Assembly (NCBI RefSeq): GCF_037975245.1
Contig: NC_092572.1
Location: 16,002,269-16,066,268 of the forward strand
DNA from: Apostichopus japonicus
Lineage: Eukaryota; Echinodermata; Holothuroidea; Aspidochirotida; Stichopodidae
Length of the DNA: 64,000 nt
Reading direction: 5' to 3'
Below the pieces are notes generated by a model that searched no databases, was not told where the DNA came from, and was given only the letters and a program-made list of their open reading frames with translations. Shown one piece after another: positions 51,033 through 60,339 of the stretch (position 1 is its first letter; every line of letters begins with the position of its first letter). The position numbers and the translations under genes are program-made.

Positions 51033-51163
51033 TTGTAATAAACATTAAATTATTAAGAGTCCATTGCTAATCAGAGTTTCGCTCTTGTACAAGTAGTTGT
51101 ACAGCAATCGTCAGGCGTACTGATCTGTAATAAAGTATGGGTCGCTATTCCACGAACTACCAT
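51033..51163 (-). repeat. PLE pLTR, 5' copy with hammerhead-like motif
   Basis: On the minus strand CTGACGA (51108-51114) is followed by a hairpin built on TGTACA...TGTACA and then GCGAAAC (GAAA at 51077-51080). CUGANGA and GAAA on either side of a helix are the core of hammerhead ribozymes, which are known from PLE terminal repeats. Stems I and III were not confirmed. Confidence 0.65.
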
Positions 51164-51963
51164 ACAAATATATATATATATATATTTTTGAAAACAAAAG
51201 TCGATAATAAGTAGTTTTTTATATAAACAGTATCAGTAAATGGAGCAACAATAAGCTGTAACAGAAACAAACAGGGTAGGATGCAGAGATATTTGTATAT
51301 TGAAAGCTTTTATTTAATGCAGTTTGGTGCCTTGAATCAGCAATTGCAGTTTTTACCTAAGTACCCAGTTTATTAATGTACTCTCATTAAGAATCCGGAG
51401 GGGCACAGCCACTATTTCGAGGGAGAGAATTAGAAATTGTCTTTGATTTTCATTGAGATAGCAGGGGCACTATGGCAACTTTGTAGTTTTAGTAGGAAAA
51501 CAAGGCTATTTACATACACTTGTGAAAAGGCACCAAGGGGCATGGTTTCCAGAGTGAGAAAAAACATGTAGAATAGACAGAATTTTAAGAGCAACTTTTT
51601 TTCAGTGGTTTTTTGAAAACTGTACATCAAGACCTTAACATTTCCTGCAGCTGCTCAATATTTACTGGTTCTTGGCACAAATTTTGCTGGAGTTTTGGAC
51701 AATCTTAGAGCCCTGACTTAGATGATAAAGTTGTAGGATGATCAAGAGGGCACCTAAGGCATTGAAAGGGTTAAAAGGCATACCGCAGTTGTTGCTATCA
51801 GTGATGGATGATTTTTAAGCTCATTACCGCAAGAGGTATTTTGCCATCCACCTGCTTCCTGACGTACATATTCTTACGTTCATTGAGTGTGTTTTGTTTG
51901 TTCTTCTTTCACCCTCTGTCTGTCTACATTGTTGGTTCTCTTTTCTTTCATCTTCCGCTGCAG
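51164..51963. other. Non-coding sequence, probably intron
   Basis: No repeat family or gene recognised; a short TA run at 51172-51184. It ends in a pyrimidine-rich stretch (CTTTCATCTTCCGCTGCAG) typical of a 3' splice site. Confidence 0.45.
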
Positions 51964-52095
51964 TTTATTCTCCCCACAAAAAGTGGCTATAGAAAATTTA
52001 GGAGATACGGCTCAGTCCGAGTACAAGCATGGCTCATCTCTGAACACGAAGTCCAGTGGTAGCGATAGTTACAGGGACATTTTAACCAGTCATAA
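51964..52095 (+). CDS. Candidate internal exon, unrecognised protein
   Basis: 132 bp between a strong acceptor (CTTCCGCTGCAG) and an excellent donor (AA|GTAAGT). One frame is open throughout and reads FSPQKVAIENLGDTAQSEYK, then GSSLNTKSSGSDSYRDILTS, hydrophilic and Ser-rich. Exon start needs two bases from the previous exon and it ends in phase 2. The next candidate exon at 52859 needs phase 1, so another exon is missing or one junction is misplaced. No family recognised. Confidence 0.45.
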
Positions 52096-52858
52096 GTAAG
52101 TTTCACTCTCTAAACATGTTTTATTTTAAGCAAGGTTTTGTCAGCTGGCAACATATTATCTATGTTTTATTCTTTTGTAAAACAATTCAAAAATAAGAAA
52201 CTGACTGGGAAAAGTAAATGCAATGTATTGAGACAAGTTATTGGATAATCCCAAACTGAATGTTTACTTACCATAAATGTAACTTGTTGAAAGGTAACGC
52301 TGTGTCTTGGTAACGACATTTTAAACTATCTCAAGTTGTAAAGGATTGGAAAGGTTAATAGAACTCGATTTGGGGTGGGGGTGAGTGGAGGAGGGGTGGG
52401 CGGCTAAAATAAGCTGCTTAAACGATATAATTTTTAAATTTACAATATAAACAGTTGACTGTACTGAAAACTGCACAGTGCATTTTAAAGTAGACCACTA
52501 TCTATTTCTTGCTGTAAAGCAGAACTGTTTGTGACCTTGTGTTGAGTTTGTTTTGATCTCATCTCCCTTCATGTAATGAATAGGGAGATGAGATATTGTA
52601 CTTCACCCCACATCAAAAATGTGAGTAAGTGAGTGTGGGTGTGTATGTCTGTGTGCGTGAGTGAGTGAGCAAAACAACTCCTCCTAGACCTCAAGTCCTG
52701 TCGAGTTCAAGCTTGGTGGGTGGGTGCCTGACCATGTTAACTCATGCCTGTGTGATTGATGACGTCAAAGAGGTCGAAGGTCAAGAAATCTAAAAATTAG
52801 TTTACATGGCTTGTGTATTCCTATCTAGTAATTTTCTTTCATACTCTTTTATGGACAG
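52096..52858. other. Probable intron with hairpin and GT-rich microsatellite
   Basis: 52556-52594 is a hairpin with 13-bp arms ATCTCATCTCCCT/AGGGAGATGAGAT. It is followed at ~52620-52672 by a degenerate GTGA/GTGT repeat. The stretch ends in TTTCATACTCTTTTATGGACAG, an acceptor-like site. Confidence 0.5.
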
Positions 52859-53296
52859 AACCACCTATGGTGTCCACCATGGAACAGCTCCCTGACTTAA
52901 ATTTGGGAGAGACTTGGGAAGATGATGAAACATCAGACAGAGACAATAAATTGGAATCCCAAGCCCCTGTAGCTGATTCAGATCCCTTCTCTAGTCTCAT
53001 TATGGACATGAAAGCCTCCATCTCACCTCTCGAGTTAAGTACAGTCTAACTCTTACCAGATCAGGGAAGGCTTACCAGACGATAACCTCCTGAAGGCAAA
53101 AGAAGACAGAAAAGTTTGTTCCAATTCTGGTAGCGACGTGCCGAACGCTTCATCAATCCAAAATGACAAGCTGATGGAAGTTTCCCCCGAAGGGATTAGA
53201 AATAGGACTAAAGTTGAAGAAGAATCGGGAAGTGATTCGATCCAGCTACCAGAAAGACCTGCCGGTCTCAAACTTTCAGGATCACAAACTTTTTGA
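52859..53296 (+). CDS. Candidate terminal exon, acidic Ser-rich protein, one frame change
   Basis: Follows an acceptor at 52857-52858. The first frame, to a stop at 53047, reads MEQLPDLNLGETWEDDETSD and SDPFSSLIMDMKAS. From 53039 another frame is open to TGA 53294-53296: IREGLPDDNLLKAKEDRK, DVPNASSIQNDKLMEVSPEG and GSDSIQLPERPAG. Both parts share the same acidic, Ser-rich style, so one protein with a single-base error or mutation near 53039-53050 is likely. A 21-bp GT...CAG string there is too short for an intron and does not restore the frame. No known domain is seen. It could be the C-terminal part of the gene starting at 28757. Confidence 0.45.
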
Positions 53297-53398
53297 GCCA
53301 CCGATGTTGCAGCTTCTTAAAAGATATATTTATTATTATTATTTGTTTCATCATTCATTTGGGCTTATTCGAATAGAGTACTCCCTATCTATATGTAC

Positions 53399-53409
53399 AT
53401 ATATATATG

Positions 53410-53446
<37 letters not shown>

Positions 53447-53480
53447 TATATATATATATATATATAAACTGTATATATAT
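53399..53480. repeat. TA microsatellite
   Basis: TA-rich run with AAACTGTATATA repeated twice, in the presumed 3' region after the stop at 53296. Confidence 0.85.
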
Positions 53481-54464
53481 GTAAGCTTTTCTACTTCTTT
53501 TTTTTGTATCACCATGTGTGTAAATATTGAAGCACTAAGATATGCAGTATTTTTTCCTTGAAATAGCAAGAGATATAATAGGGAACACTGTTATGGAAGC
53601 TGTACTTAAAACTCTTGAAAAAACTGCTCTCCTAAATTTTAGGAATAGTTTGGCAGAATTTTTTTCTGGGGAAATCTATCTTTATTTCATGCATAGTCTT
53701 GAATACTTCTGCAATACCATAAGACCATCTCTGCCCTGCACCTAAAAATACTGGGTTTTTTATTCTCTCTTGCATGTTTTCAAAAGTGCCCTTGTCAAGG
53801 GTATCATGTTGAAAATTTTCTCATATTTACAGATGGAAATAATGAAGTTATGTCAATTGAGGTCATCAGCGGCCAAAATACAAAAACCTTGTAGTCTAGT
53901 TTAGTGAATATCTGTAGCATCGGTAAAATGTCATAATTAGGTGGTAGGTCCCCCTCACTGAGCATTACACTTTGAGCAGTTCTGTTAAGAGGTCAAATGT
54001 AAATTGGAGTCATCAGCTGCCAAAAGCCTGAAATCATTGTCGACATCAAAATCAAAGCTGCGATTATCCTTATGCTCAGAAATGTACAAGAACTGAATGT
54101 TCTATGCAGAGGTCAAAGGTCACTTAGGGTCAAATTCTGACCACCTTGATCAGGCGCGTATCCAGGGGGGGCGTTGGGAGCGTGCACCCCCCAGGTAAGA
54201 AATAGAGGCGAGAAAAAAAAGAGAGAAGAAAAAAGGGAAAAAGAGGGGAAAGAAGGGGAGGAAGGAAGGGAAAAGAAAAAGAAGAAATAGAGGAAAAGGA
54301 GAAAAGGAGGGAGTAGAAAAAAAGGGCAAGCAACTGGGAAGAGAAAAAAGAACAGTGACATAATTACAGGGCTGATCCCTATTATACACAAAGGGTAGCC
54401 AGTGACGGATCGATGATTTTGGAAGGGGTGTGCGCCTCACCCTACCCCTTACACCGGCAACTCC
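53481..54464. other. Non-coding sequence with a purine-only tract
   Basis: Contains GGTCATCAGCGGCCAAAA at 53863 and GAGTCATCAGCTGCCAAAA at 54007, a diverged duplication in each case followed by related text. 54107-54135 has AGGTCAAAGGTCAC. 54198-54345 is almost pure A/G. CAGGCGCGTATCCAGGGG near 54151 looks like a transposon end without a clear partner. No gene. Confidence 0.5.
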
Positions 54465-54550
54465 ATTTTGACGTTTTCAAATTTCCTCTCTCACTAATAT
54501 ATATATATATATATATATTAGTGAGAGAGGAAATTTGAAAACGTCAAAAT
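54465..54550. repeat. Perfect 86-bp palindrome with TA centre
   Basis: Arms of ~33 bp (ATTTTGACGTTTTCAAATTT at the left edge, exact complement at the right edge) meet in a (TA)n centre at ~54507. It leads straight into a longer TA tract. Confidence 0.9.
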
Positions 54551-54573
54551 ATAATATAATATATATAATATAT

Positions 54574-54662
<89 letters not shown>

Positions 54663-54664
54663 GA

Positions 54665-54700
<36 letters not shown>
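54551..54700. repeat. (TA)n tract
   Basis: About 150 bp of TA with a few substitutions, continuing from the palindrome. Confidence 0.9.
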
Positions 54701-54701
<1 letters not shown>

Positions 54702-55228
54702 AATTGTACAATTGTGCTATGAAACCAACTGTGGCTGGTCTCGAACTCGACCGAGTCGTCGGGAACATGATGCATTTCGGTATTAGACCAGGATCTATAT
54801 GCGAACTGCACTAGACATATGTCCTTCGATGCAACACTGCCATCCAGAGATAAAATGTTATACTCCGACCTGAATGCTAATTGTAACCCTTAACCTCGTA
54901 CCGTAACTCATACAATGAATCTAAAAATAAATTCCGCATGTGATTGGAGAATTGAGCACATCTCCTGTGAATATCATGTAGTGCGTGGGGGGGGGGGGGC
55001 AAGCGGACGCACCTATCACTTCTTGAGATTGTTCCAATCTGCGTGAAAATGCCCCACCACCCATAACCCCTACGCCCCACCCCTCTTATCGCTTCCCGAT
55101 GGGTTACAAAACTTAAACAATAACCTTCGCCCGTAGTACCAAAACCTTGACAAAATCCGGCAACACACCACTTCATCGATAGATAATGAGTCTAGTGATC
55201 GGGCTGTGTATTAGTGATGCTAGAGGTC
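54701..55228. other. Unassigned sequence
   Basis: No gene recognised. A 13-G run lies near 54987-55000. Minus-strand frame 54877-55176 shows no domain and crosses that run. Confidence 0.4.
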
Positions 55229-55269
55229 GTGCATATGGCAAGCCCTTTTAACATTTACCTCGCAATTAG

Positions 55270-55682
55270 ACTTAAGTCGAGTACATTTCACTTAAGTGGA
55301 ATACATTCTACTTAAGTGAAATGTTATTCCACTTAAGTAAAATGTATTCCACTTAGGTGGAATTCAATATCCCTTAAGTAGAATTCCATTTCTCTTAAGT
55401 GGAAATGGACATTTCTATTTCACTTAAGTGGATATGCCTCCCACTTAAGTGGAATTGTATTTCACTTTAGTGGAAATGCATTCCACTTAAGTGGAATTGT
55501 ACTTCACGTAAGTGGAATACATTTCCACTTAAGTGGAATAACATTTCACTTAAGCTAAATAGCCCATCTATTTCACTTAAGTGGAATACAATTTCACTTA
55601 AGTGGAATAATATCTTTTGCTCGTCAATTTCACTTAAGTGGAATTCTATTCTGCTTAAGTAAAATACAATTCCACTTAAGTG
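55270..55682. repeat. Left subterminal CTTAAG array (16 sites)
   Basis: Sixteen exact CTTAAG hexamers plus three one-base variants in ~410 bp, mostly inside CACTTAAGTGGAAT. Sites are spaced about 20-27 bp, irregular in phase, separated by short AT-rich linkers such as ATACATT or TGTATT. The 10-bp core CACTTAAGTG is itself palindromic. Confidence 0.92.
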
Positions 55683-56319
55683 GAAGTGTTGATATGTGGC
55701 TTATATATAAATACAATTTAGGGTAATGTTCGTCGTAACGCATTCAATTGCTCATCACATATGATGATGTAGTCGATCCTCGTTGCACGTGTACATCATG
55801 GCTATGGCTAATCATTCACATCTAAACATTGCTGGAATGCGATCAAATAATTGTTGTTGTTAGAGACAATTCGAAGTGTTGTATCCTCACTTGCACAGGG
55901 GAACAATCAGTATCATGCACAACAGAAGCGACTTACATCTTGTTAAAGTAACATAGGCAGTATTCATAACTTTTTAGATAGTGAAACTTTTGACGAAATA
56001 AAAGATTCCATCCAAAATCAAAAAAAAAAGTAATATACGTTCTCTTGCCCTTGTCAATGCGTTTTCGGCTGTAGCTCCAACCACTTGTAATGTATTTGCC
56101 ATGGCTTTATTTTGGTAATGGTATTCGTCAGGTACCAGGTCAGGTACGTACGTACTCACCTTGCACGGATGTTAAGTACTAGCTGGATCCCGATGGACAG
56201 CCGATATTCATTGTGCACATATCGACACCACGTACGTACACGTATCGCGGCAAGTTGTTTATAATGGCGCGCAAAGGCATGGGCAAAGTTTGGCGTTGAA
56301 TGTACTAGCCAATCACATT

Positions 56320-56730
56320 CCACTTAAGTGGAATAGACTAGCCAATCACTGTTCACTTAAGTGAAATAGACTATATCCAATCTCATTTCACTTAAATGGA
56401 ATGCATTTCCACTTAAGTGGAATTGTATTCCACTTAAGTGAAATAGAAAGGACATTCCACTTAAGTGGAATTGTATCCACTTAAGTAGAATACAATTCCA
56501 CTTAAGTGAAATGCATTTCCACTTAAGTGAAATACAATCCCCTTAAGTGAAATAGATTTAGCTTAAGTATGATGCAGTGACAAGTTGATGAATTCAGCTT
56601 AAGTAAAATACAATTAAGCTTAAGTGGAATGGTATTCCACTTAAGTGAAATAGAATTCCACGTAAGTTAAATAGTATTCTGCTTAAGTGATATTGAATTC
56701 CACTTAAGTGAAATGTATTCGACTTAAGTC
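56320..56730. repeat. Right subterminal CTTAAG array (16 sites)
   Basis: Mirror partner of the left array, again with sixteen exact CTTAAG hexamers plus variants (CTTAAATG, CGTAAG) in ~410 bp. The linkers differ from the left side, so the arrays are not a simple recent inverted copy beyond the terminal ~80 bp. Confidence 0.92.
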
Positions 56731-57137
56731 GAATTGCGAGGTAAATGTTAAAACGGCTTGCCATACGTGCACTGACCTATATGGAGTGTAACCACTCCCG
56801 ATTTTGCAATTTCCCAAGATCAGGCCCGAAAAATCCCAAGAAATACCAAGAACACTGTGCTGTATGGATTTCTAGCAATATCCAGCGATATCTAGGGATG
56901 AATATCCCAAGATCTTACCTAAACTGAAGGCAGATAGAGAATCGAAACCTTCAGTGTACTGAACTTGAAACTGCGTCTTTCGAAATGAAAAGAATGTGGG
57001 GAATTGCACAATAAACAAATCAAAGTTATTTATTTCAGTCTCATATTTCAATTATTCGAATTTGTTAAGCAAACAGCAGATATCATATCATATAAGTGAG
57101 CATGAAAATGGCGTTCCAGGATGAACAGCCTTCAAAC

Positions 57138-57317
57138 CATGGGCGCAGATCCTGGTGCGGACAGCGGGACGCGTCCCCATCAACTTTTTCAGTAGTGGGG
57201 ACATGATATACCGTGTCCCCACCAATTTGTCTTGACCAATAGCTGCATTTCAAGTTCCCCTGTATTGAACTTTGGCGCAGTTAGATCCAGCCCAGCCCCC
57301 CGGTTCCTACGCCCTTG
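57138..57317. mobile_element. Possible short inverted-ended element
   Basis: CATGGGCGCAGATCC at the left and GGTTCCTACGCCCTTG at the right are imperfect inverted ends of a style seen in hAT-like MITEs. The 8-bp flanks do not match well, so this is tentative. Confidence 0.3.
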
Positions 57318-57791
57318 CTAACCACTGCGTCACAGCAACTGTTGAGAAATAATGCTAATTTTTTCTTCAAAATGGAACGGAGGGTGATGTTCAAAATGCT
57401 GTACTTGTAAACAGGATAACTCAACACGTACACCTTTATTGAACTTCATATTTCAAATAGTCTTAAAATTGGCATTATTTCAGTGAATAATACTACATGA
57501 CTCTAGGTTTGGCAGTAACTTGTGAAAATGTTTCATAGTGAAAATAAAACAATGTCATGTAACTCATTATTTATTAAAGGGGTGGCAGAGCTGCTTTTCT
57601 TGCTCAAATTGATCAAAGAATATGCCCATGTGCTCATACATAGAGCATCTGTATGTCTTTATTTCACATAGGAAGACTGTTCTCTCTGGGTATTGAAACA
57701 TTTTGGAATATAAATTCTACATTTTTGAGTCCTTAAAAGATCTTAATTCTTTTGATTGCCTTGTTGCTAAAGTAATGGTCAAGGCAACGTT

Positions 57792-58572
57792 CAGGGGCGT
57801 AGCGAAGGTTTTTTTGTTTGGAGGGGGGGGGGTGGAGAATTTGATTTGCCGACGGATCTGGAAGTGGTGACTGAAATGGGGGAGGGGTCTAAGGGGAGGG
57901 AGTGTCCCCCTCCCCTTTGGAAAATGTTTAGTTTTGAAACGTCCTTAGATGCAATCTGGTGCATATTTTAAGTCAAATTTGATTTGCCGACGGATCTGGA
58001 AGTGGTGACTGAAATGGGGGAGGGGTCTAAGGGTTGGGGGTCTACCCCTCCCCTTTGGAAAATTTTTAGTTTTGAAACGTCCTTAGATGCAATCTGGTGC
58101 ATATTTTAAGTCAAATTTGATTTGCCGACGGATCTGGAAGTGGTGACTGAAATGGGGGAGGGGTCTAAGGGTTGGGGGTCTACCCCTCCCCTTTGGAAAA
58201 TTTTTAGTTTTGAAACGTCCTTAGATGCAATCTGGTGCATATTTTAAGTCAAATTTGATTTGCCGACGGATCTGGAAGTGGTGACTGAAATGGGGGAGGG
58301 GTCTAAGGGTAGGGGGTCTACCCCTCCCCTTTGGAAAATTTTTAGTTTTGAAACGTCCTTAGATGCAATCTGGTGCATATTTTAAGTCAAATTTGGCACG
58401 GAAGAAGCTCCCGTTCTCCTTTTCTCTATTCAGATTTCCTTCTTTCTTCCCCTTCCGCTCTCTTCACCTTTTCTCCTTTTGCCGACAGACCCAAAATTTG
58501 CCGACAGCGACCAAATTATTGGAGGGGGTGTGACACCCTTCACACCCCCCCCCCCCGCTCGCTACGCCCCTG
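57792..58572. mobile_element. hAT-type non-autonomous transposon (781 bp)
   Basis: Ends CAGGGGCGTAGCGA and TCGCTACGCCCCTG are inverted repeats of a typical hAT kind. The perfect 8-bp duplication GCAACGTT lies at 57784-57791 and 58573-58580. The interior is mostly four 138-bp tandem units. G runs after the left end match C runs before the right end. No transposase. Confidence 0.93.
57841..58392 (+). repeat. Four 138-bp tandem units inside the hAT element
   Basis: Units start TTGATTTGCCGACGG at 57841, 57979, 58117 and 58255. Units 2-4 are almost identical; unit 1 differs around TCTAAGGGGAGGGAGTG. TTTTGCCGACAGACC and TTTGCCGACAGCG recur near 58477-58510. Confidence 0.95.
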
Positions 58573-58747
58573 GCAACGTTTCCTGAATCTGCATAGCTCA
58601 TGTCGCGGAGCGGTTGAAAACTATTAATATACAACAACCAGTTAAAACAACAGTATCAGGCAGTATTTTATCACCCTCCGTTCCATTTTTGAAGAAAAAA
58701 TTACGATTAAAACATTGTACACTTCTATCGCTTAGCATAGGCCTACA

Positions 58748-59111
58748 ATACACATTTATCGCCTTTGCGACAAAAAGTTTTTTCACCTAAAAATACCGTA
58801 AGGGGTACGTACCTCTTGCAGTTTTTTGCCAAAATTGACCCATTTATTCATAAATGTCAAGATAAAACTCAAGATGACAAACAAAGGTTTGATTTGACTG
58901 CTTTGAAATCACGTATCACTGGCAACATGCGTCGAGCACCCTCTTATGACACTTATTTCGCTCAGTTTGCAACTTCAGAGGAACAATAGAAAACCGAAAA
59001 ACTTTTAGGGACAACAAAAGGTTTTATAACCTTTGTTCGTCGTAAAAGTTTTTCGGTCTTACTTTTCTTTGAGGTGAAAAACAAATTGTCGCAAAAGCGA
59101 TAAATGTGTAT
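58748..59111. mobile_element. Small inverted-repeat element (~360 bp) with internal hairpin
   Basis: Outer arms CACATTTATCGCCTTTGCGAC (58751 on) and its near-complement ending GCGATAAATGTG (59108) extend ~38 bp. An inner hairpin at 58994-59056 has perfect 14-bp arms CCGAAAAACTTTTA/TAAAAGTTTTTCGG and a further imperfect stem. No coding function recognised. Likely MITE-like. Confidence 0.55.
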
Positions 59112-59340
59112 GTTTTCTGGTAGTTCGCGACACGCTGATTAAGAATCTGAAGTTTATTTTGGAATTAGGTGCTGTGTTGGGGCGTGGGGGGCAAAAAACC
59201 TGATTTGCAGTTTTGCCAAAACTGACCAAAAATCGATCCAAAATCGATTTCGCCCAAATGACGTAACAGGGGGTAACCGATGCTCAGGAGCCCGAATTTG
59301 CAACTCCCAGGTCCATATCTGCTTCCGTGCGGGAGATAAG

Positions 59341-59967
59341 TGGTCCCAAAGGAATCTGCATAGCCCTCCAAAAGATTTTATTGATAAGATCCAAAGTACT
59401 ATTTTTGATTTATTTCGAACGGGAAAACTGATAAAAGTAAGGAAAATTACTATGTATAATGAAAAGGGGGGTTTAAAAAAAATATATGTTCACAGCTTTG
59501 TTGGTGCTCGCAAAACCTCTTGGGTCAAGCGTTATTGTAATAATGCCAACACGGGGTATTGGAAGCTCTTTTATTTCATTCCTCTCTGTCGCCGTCCGGT
59601 AAAGGGTTGCTTTTTAATTATAATTTTCATGACCAGGATATTTCCTGTATTTAAAAATACCTTCATTGGACAAATTTGTATGGTTTTGAGTAAGCTTAGC
59701 TACCTTTAAGAAACCATCGGAAATTGGGTGTGCAAATCCCTAATAATTTTATTAGAATTGATAATACCATTGTTTATGACAAAAAGCTTTTACGACGCCG
59801 GTTTACTGTTTGTTAGGGATATGTTTTTGCTAGATGGGAAGCAATTGTCCAAATAATGCTTTTCTGACCAGTCTTCTACATTGTTAAGCTATTGTATGCT
59901 TTATAGAAGACTTCCTTTCACATTGTATATTTGCACGTGAAAAAACAAAATAAATCAAATCAAATAA
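59341..59967 (+). pseudogene. Non-LTR retrotransposon (LINE) 3' fragment
   Basis: An open frame contains SPPKDFIDKIQSTIFDLFRTG, then KGGLKKIYVHSFVGARKTSW and YWKLF, the region after the RT core in L1/Tx1-like LINEs (GGL...F..SLK..W..R). In a shifted frame around 59780-59850 KSFYDAGLLFVRDMF continues the conserved W/F-YD-G-F-V-D pattern. A frameshift lies near 59710. The fragment ends with AAATAAATCAAATCAAATAA, a short-repeat tail typical of a LINE 3' end. Everything 5' of this is missing. Confidence 0.65.
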
Positions 59968-59988
59968 CTAATAATTATTTCTAAACAG

Positions 59989-60339
59989 TTACTGTGGTTA
60001 GTGTTATGTACTTAGAAGGTAAGACAAACTCTCTGTCTAGAATTCAACTCCCAGAGGATGCATTGTTTTGATATTTCTTTTCCTCATTTTGCAGTTAAAA
60101 TATTAGAAAAGCCTATCATTTCTCAATTAACAGTTACTGTGGCGAAGTTGTTATGTTGTATAATTTTGCATATTTATTATCGTTTTGTACAATGAAATTG
60201 TCAATAAACTGAAAAAAATGAGACATACTCCTTGTCTTGAATTCAAACACCAGAGGATGCATTTGATTTTCTATTTATTTGCCTTCTAATGTTGTGAAGA
60301 ATAAATATTAGAAACGAGTATTAAATCTCAACAGTTCTC
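59989..60339 (+). repeat. Degenerate leading copies of the second tRNA-like array
   Basis: Two diverged units at ~59989 and ~60133 keep AACAGTTACTGTGG, GACAAACTC/GACATACTC and CCAGAGGATGCAT. The second one appears split by ~65 bp ending TCAATAAACTGAAAAAAATG, which looks like a small retroposed tail. Confidence 0.6.

Larger units (their letters stand above)
48651..51163 (-). mobile_element. Penelope-like retroelement (PLE), decayed
   Basis: Full extent bounded by direct repeats 48651-48757 and 51033-51163 (both with TTGTAATAAAC, AATAAAGTATGGG and ATTCCACGAACTACCAT), the pLTR arrangement of PLEs. TA-rich sequence lies on both sides. Between them, on the minus strand, N-terminal, reverse-transcriptase and GIY-YIG regions follow in PLE order. 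Several frameshifts make it inactive. Confidence 0.88.
55229..56772. mobile_element. 1.54-kb inverted-ended element with CTTAAG arrays
   Basis: Both ends carry the same ~50-bp block in opposite orientation: GTGCATATGGCAAGCC, then TTTTAACATTTACCTCGCAA and GACTTAAGTCGA; at the right end GTGCACGTATGGCAAGCC leads the complement. Directly inside each end is an array of CTTAAG-centred palindromes. The middle (55690-56310) lacks them and has no recognisable gene; the frame 55974-56159 minus shows no known domain. A target duplication could not be settled (at most AT). Structure fits a non-autonomous DNA transposon with subterminal repeats. Confidence 0.75.

Noticed and set aside
54107-54135. AGGTCAAAGGTCA as a nuclear-receptor DR1 element
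   Set aside because: It lies in a diverged repeat with many GGTCA strings; no promoter context.
54113-54440. Pro/Phe/Ser/Leu-rich frames on the minus strand
   Set aside because: They are translations of the purine-only tract at 54198-54345.
57138-57317. hAT MITE with 8-bp duplication
   Set aside because: Ends look right but flanking 8-mers agree at only four positions; kept only as a low-confidence feature.
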